64,000 nt of DNA from Ruegeria sp. HKCCD7303. Lineage in GTDB: Bacteria > Pseudomonadota > Alphaproteobacteria > Rhodobacterales > Rhodobacteraceae. Location of the stretch: the NCBI RefSeq assembly GCF_013111185.1, contig NZ_WVRE01000004.1:339282-403281 (forward strand). The letters are read 5' to 3'. This document shows, one piece after another, positions 62,085 to 64,000 of the stretch (the first letter of the stretch is position 1; each line of letters opens with the position of its first letter). The notes below the pieces were generated by a model. The model searched no databases. It saw nothing but the letters and a program-made list of their open reading frames with translations, and had not been told where the DNA came from. The translations under genes and the position numbers were made by a program.

Positions 62085-63022
62085 GTGATGCAATTGATCT
62101 GCTGCTGAATACCAGTCTTTGGGCTTCCGTGTTGCGTATTGCGACACCGCTCATATTTGGTGTTCTTGGTGCGTTGCTTTGCGAACGTTCGGGCGTGCTC
62201 AATCTGGGAATCGAGGGGATCATGACCATGGGGGCGATGAGCGGTTGGCTTGTCGTCTACATGGGCGCGCCATTGCTTGCAGGCCTCATTTTTGCAGCGT
62301 TTTGCGGCGCGGTGATGGGATTGCTTCATGCCATGTTGACAGTTCCACTTGGGCTTTCGCAACACGTCTCAGGGCTGGGCATAACGCTGTTTGCATCCGC
62401 TTTAGCCTATTACCTGTACAGGTTACTTGTTGAGGTGGGAGATCTGCCTCCTACGATCGAGACTTTTAAGCCGCTCGATTTTCCGGTCCTGTCAGATATT
62501 CCCGTTTTGGGAACGATCCTTTTTAACCAAGCTTTGCCGACCTATCTGGCGCTCACTGCGGTGGCTGTGATGGCCTATGTTCTTGCCCGCACGCCTTTGG
62601 GGTTGGCCATTCGTATGACCGGAGAGAACCCTCATGCGGTTGAGGCGCAGGGGCTGAACCCGATCCGTATCCGTATCGGCGCAGTTGTTGTCGGGTCGGC
62701 TTTGATGGCGGTTGGCGGGGCCTTCCTGACCACAACGGCGTTCAACAGCTTTTTCCCGGGCATGGTGCAGGGGCGCGGTTGGATCTGCATCGCATTGGTA
62801 GTCTTCGCTGGCTGGCGGCCCGGTAAGGCTCTGATTGGCGCGATGTTGTTCGCTTTCTTCGATGCCTACCAACTGCGGTTGCAGACAACGGTTGAGGGTG
62901 TGCCATATCAGTTGTTCCTTATGGCGCCGTATGTACTTTCGATCGTTGCGCTCGTCCTTGTCGCCCGCAGAGCCGAAGTCCCAGCGGCGTTGATGGCACC
63001 CTACCGACGCGGCGAACGTTAG
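62081..63022 (+). CDS. BMP-type ABC transporter permease 2
   Basis: 313 aa from ATG 62081, which overlaps the previous stop by 4 bases; the frame to 62027 lies inside permease 1. About eight transmembrane segments. RIATPLIFGVLGALLCERSG, VLNLGIEGIMTMGAMSGWL and LGLSQHVSGLGITLFASAL are conserved in nucleoside-type permeases. It is the last gene of the operon 55835-63022. No T-tract hairpin was seen directly after it. Confidence 0.92.
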   Translation: MSDAIDLLLNTSLWASVLRIATPLIFGVLGALLCERSGVLNLGIEGIMTMGAMSGWLVVYMGAPLLAGLIFAAFCGAVMGLLHAMLTVPLGLSQHVSGLGITLFASALAYYLYRLLVEVGDLPPTIETFKPLDFPVLSDIPVLGTILFNQALPTYLALTAVAVMAYVLARTPLGLAIRMTGENPHAVEAQGLNPIRIRIGAVVVGSALMAVGGAFLTTTAFNSFFPGMVQGRGWICIALVVFAGWRPGKALIGAMLFAFFDAYQLRLQTTVEGVPYQLFLMAPYVLSIVALVLVARRAEVPAALMAPYRRGER

Positions 63023-63492
63023 TGGCATATTTTCGAACATATTGGCCAGGAAACTATAAAATCATCAAAATAAACATCTACTCGACCAGACAATGAAGAG
63101 CTGGGCACGAGACCTTAATCAAAATCCGGAAAACTCTTGACAATATCTATTTATTAACGCTCCGGCGTCATTCAGTCGCGCAGATTGAAATCCGGTCTCA
63201 AGGCTACTTGAATGTCTGCTTCTGAATATTCGACCTGACAGGCTCACGCACGCAGCGAATGGCCGGTTTCCGCCCGATGAGCAAAATGGCGATGTCTGCT
63301 TTGGGCCGACTGCAGTCTTTGCCGTCAATAAGACTAATGCCCGTTATGTCCGCATTGCAGTCATTGAGCGGAATTGAGTGAACGACTGCTCCGAGCCCAT
63401 AAGAGACCTTGGCATTCGACACTTTTAGGGGGTTTAGACTTTTTGTGTTAAGCATATTTACTGCCGAAACAATCGATTTTGTGGGAGGACCA
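63023..63492. other. 470-bp gap with repeat copy h
   Basis: Holds an AT-rich stretch to about 63120. At 63240-63425 it contains repeat pieces (acgcagcgaatggcc, gcgatgtctgctttgggccg, tatgtccgcattgcagtca, gactgctccgagcccat) as in copies a, e and f. From 63430 it is AT-rich again and ends in GGGAGGA, the site for the sulfatase. No gene was seen; minus-strand frames of up to 83 codons have no start signal. Confidence 0.5.
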
Positions 63493-64000
63493 ATGAAACT
63501 TTTAAAACCATTTGCATTTGCATCGACTGTGACGCTTTTAGCGTCTTCGGCGTGGGCTCAGGACGCCCCTCCAAACGTCCTGATTATCTGGGGCGACGAC
63601 GTCGGATATTGGAACATCAGTGCCTACAATCAGGGCATGATGGGATATCAGACGCCAAACATCGACCGGATCGCCAACGAAGGTATACTGTTTACGCATT
63701 CTTATGGCGAACAGTCCTGCACCGCGGGGCGGGCCTCCTTCATCACGGGGCAATCCGGCTTCAGAACCGGCCTGCTCAAAGTTGGTCTGCCGGGTGCACC
63801 TGAAGGTATGTCCGAGAAGGACCCGACGATTGCCGAGTACATGAAGTCGAAGGGCTACATGACCGCGCAATACGGAAAGAACCACCTGGGTGACAGGGAT
63901 GAACACCTTCCAACCAATCATGGTTTCGACGAGTTCTTCGGCAATCTTTACCACCTCAATGCTGAGGAAGAGCCAGAGAACGTCGACTATCCTCAGAACC
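63493..64000 (+). CDS. Arylsulfatase, exported, partial
   Basis: 169 codons from ATG 63493 (GGGAGGA upstream), cut by the right window edge. The signal peptide ends AWA-QD at about residue 23. Metal site WGDDVGYW with Asp35-Asp36. Sulfatase signature SCTAGRASFITGQ with formylglycine Cys76. QYGKNHLGDRDEHLPTNHGF provides the conserved Lys/His. It belongs to the same superfamily as the sulfatase at 41250, but its signature is C-T-A-G-R instead of C-S-P-T-R, which points to a different subfamily and substrate. It is not part of the upstream transporter operon (470-bp gap). Confidence 0.92.
   Translation, partial: MKLLKPFAFASTVTLLASSAWAQDAPPNVLIIWGDDVGYWNISAYNQGMMGYQTPNIDRIANEGILFTHSYGEQSCTAGRASFITGQSGFRTGLLKVGLPGAPEGMSEKDPTIAEYMKSKGYMTAQYGKNHLGDRDEHLPTNHGFDEFFGNLYHLNAEEEPENVDYPQN

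Noticed and set aside
63119..63455. Minus-strand frames of 69 and 83 codons before the right-end sulfatase
   Set aside because: They lie in repeat-like sequence and have no ribosome-binding site.
1..64000. tRNA, rRNA or CRISPR loci
   Set aside because: No cloverleaf-like inverted structure with CCA context, no rRNA-like sequence and no regularly spaced short repeats were seen in the gaps.

Overview
The window looks like a chromosomal segment of a marine Rhodobacterales (Roseobacter-type) alphaproteobacterium. The basis is its gene content: BetI-like TetR regulators, dimethylglycine/sarcosine-dehydrogenase and GcvT-type enzymes, a PotF-type polyamine transporter, DUF1254/DUF1214 proteins and arylsulfatases. 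Base composition is moderate, and a family of degenerate intergenic repeats carries the core tgtccgcat...gcccagaac. I saw no rRNA, tRNA or CRISPR. The taxonomic call is inference, since no marker gene is present.

Layout. (1) 1-4164: two secreted DUF1254-type proteins, one fused to an OmpA domain and cut by the window edge, with a divergent AraC regulator. (2) 4377-7274: a hydrolase-cyclase fusion convergent with a GAF-cyclase. (3) 7651-31829: a large amine-catabolism region with a flavin amine oxidase, a Rieske oxygenase with a small overlapping partner, a putrescine-type ABC transporter, a DMGDH/sarcosine-dehydrogenase-like flavoenzyme, a methyltransferase, an operon of two PYROXD2/CrtI-like flavoenzymes plus a GcvT-like protein and a class III aminotransferase, a MATE exporter, a PuuB-like oxidase and a trimethylamine-dehydrogenase-like enzyme. 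Three BetI-like TetR regulators are interspersed. Three near-identical palindromes (core TGAATGATCATTCA) and one perfect 24-bp palindrome sit in the promoter gaps.

(4) 32338-39730: an insertion-sequence scar, then an envelope-stress-like island with two paralogous 77/78-aa helical proteins, DUF1269, a coiled-coil protein, MscS, an AI-2E-type permease and cardiolipin synthase. IS6-type ends lie on both sides. (5) 39978-45335: a visibly GC-richer AraC / arylsulfatase / DUF1254 module ending in a hairpin terminator. (6) 45662-47714: a second DUF1269 gene with a DUF3302-HlyD pair. (7) 47965-55283: a hydrolase, a cyclase-hydrolase with the domain order of region 2 reversed, a DUF3604 protein, a complete IS6-family element and an FMO-like flavoprotein. 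(8) 55835-63022: an operon with a CodA-like deaminase, a BMP-type binding protein, an amidase and ABC ATPase/permeases. (9) 63493-64000: the start of a second arylsulfatase.

How the genes fit together. Region 3 reads as uptake plus stepwise oxidative demethylation and deamination of one or more N-methylated or polyamine-like compounds under BetI-like control. Region 8 reads as uptake and hydrolysis of a pyrimidine-like or cyclic amide compound. Regions 1, 5 and 9 point to periplasmic processing of sulfated or other external substrates. No substrate is proved by sequence alone. Several genes are best started at TTG or GTG because a strong ribosome-binding site is placed there, and these choices are stated in the entries.
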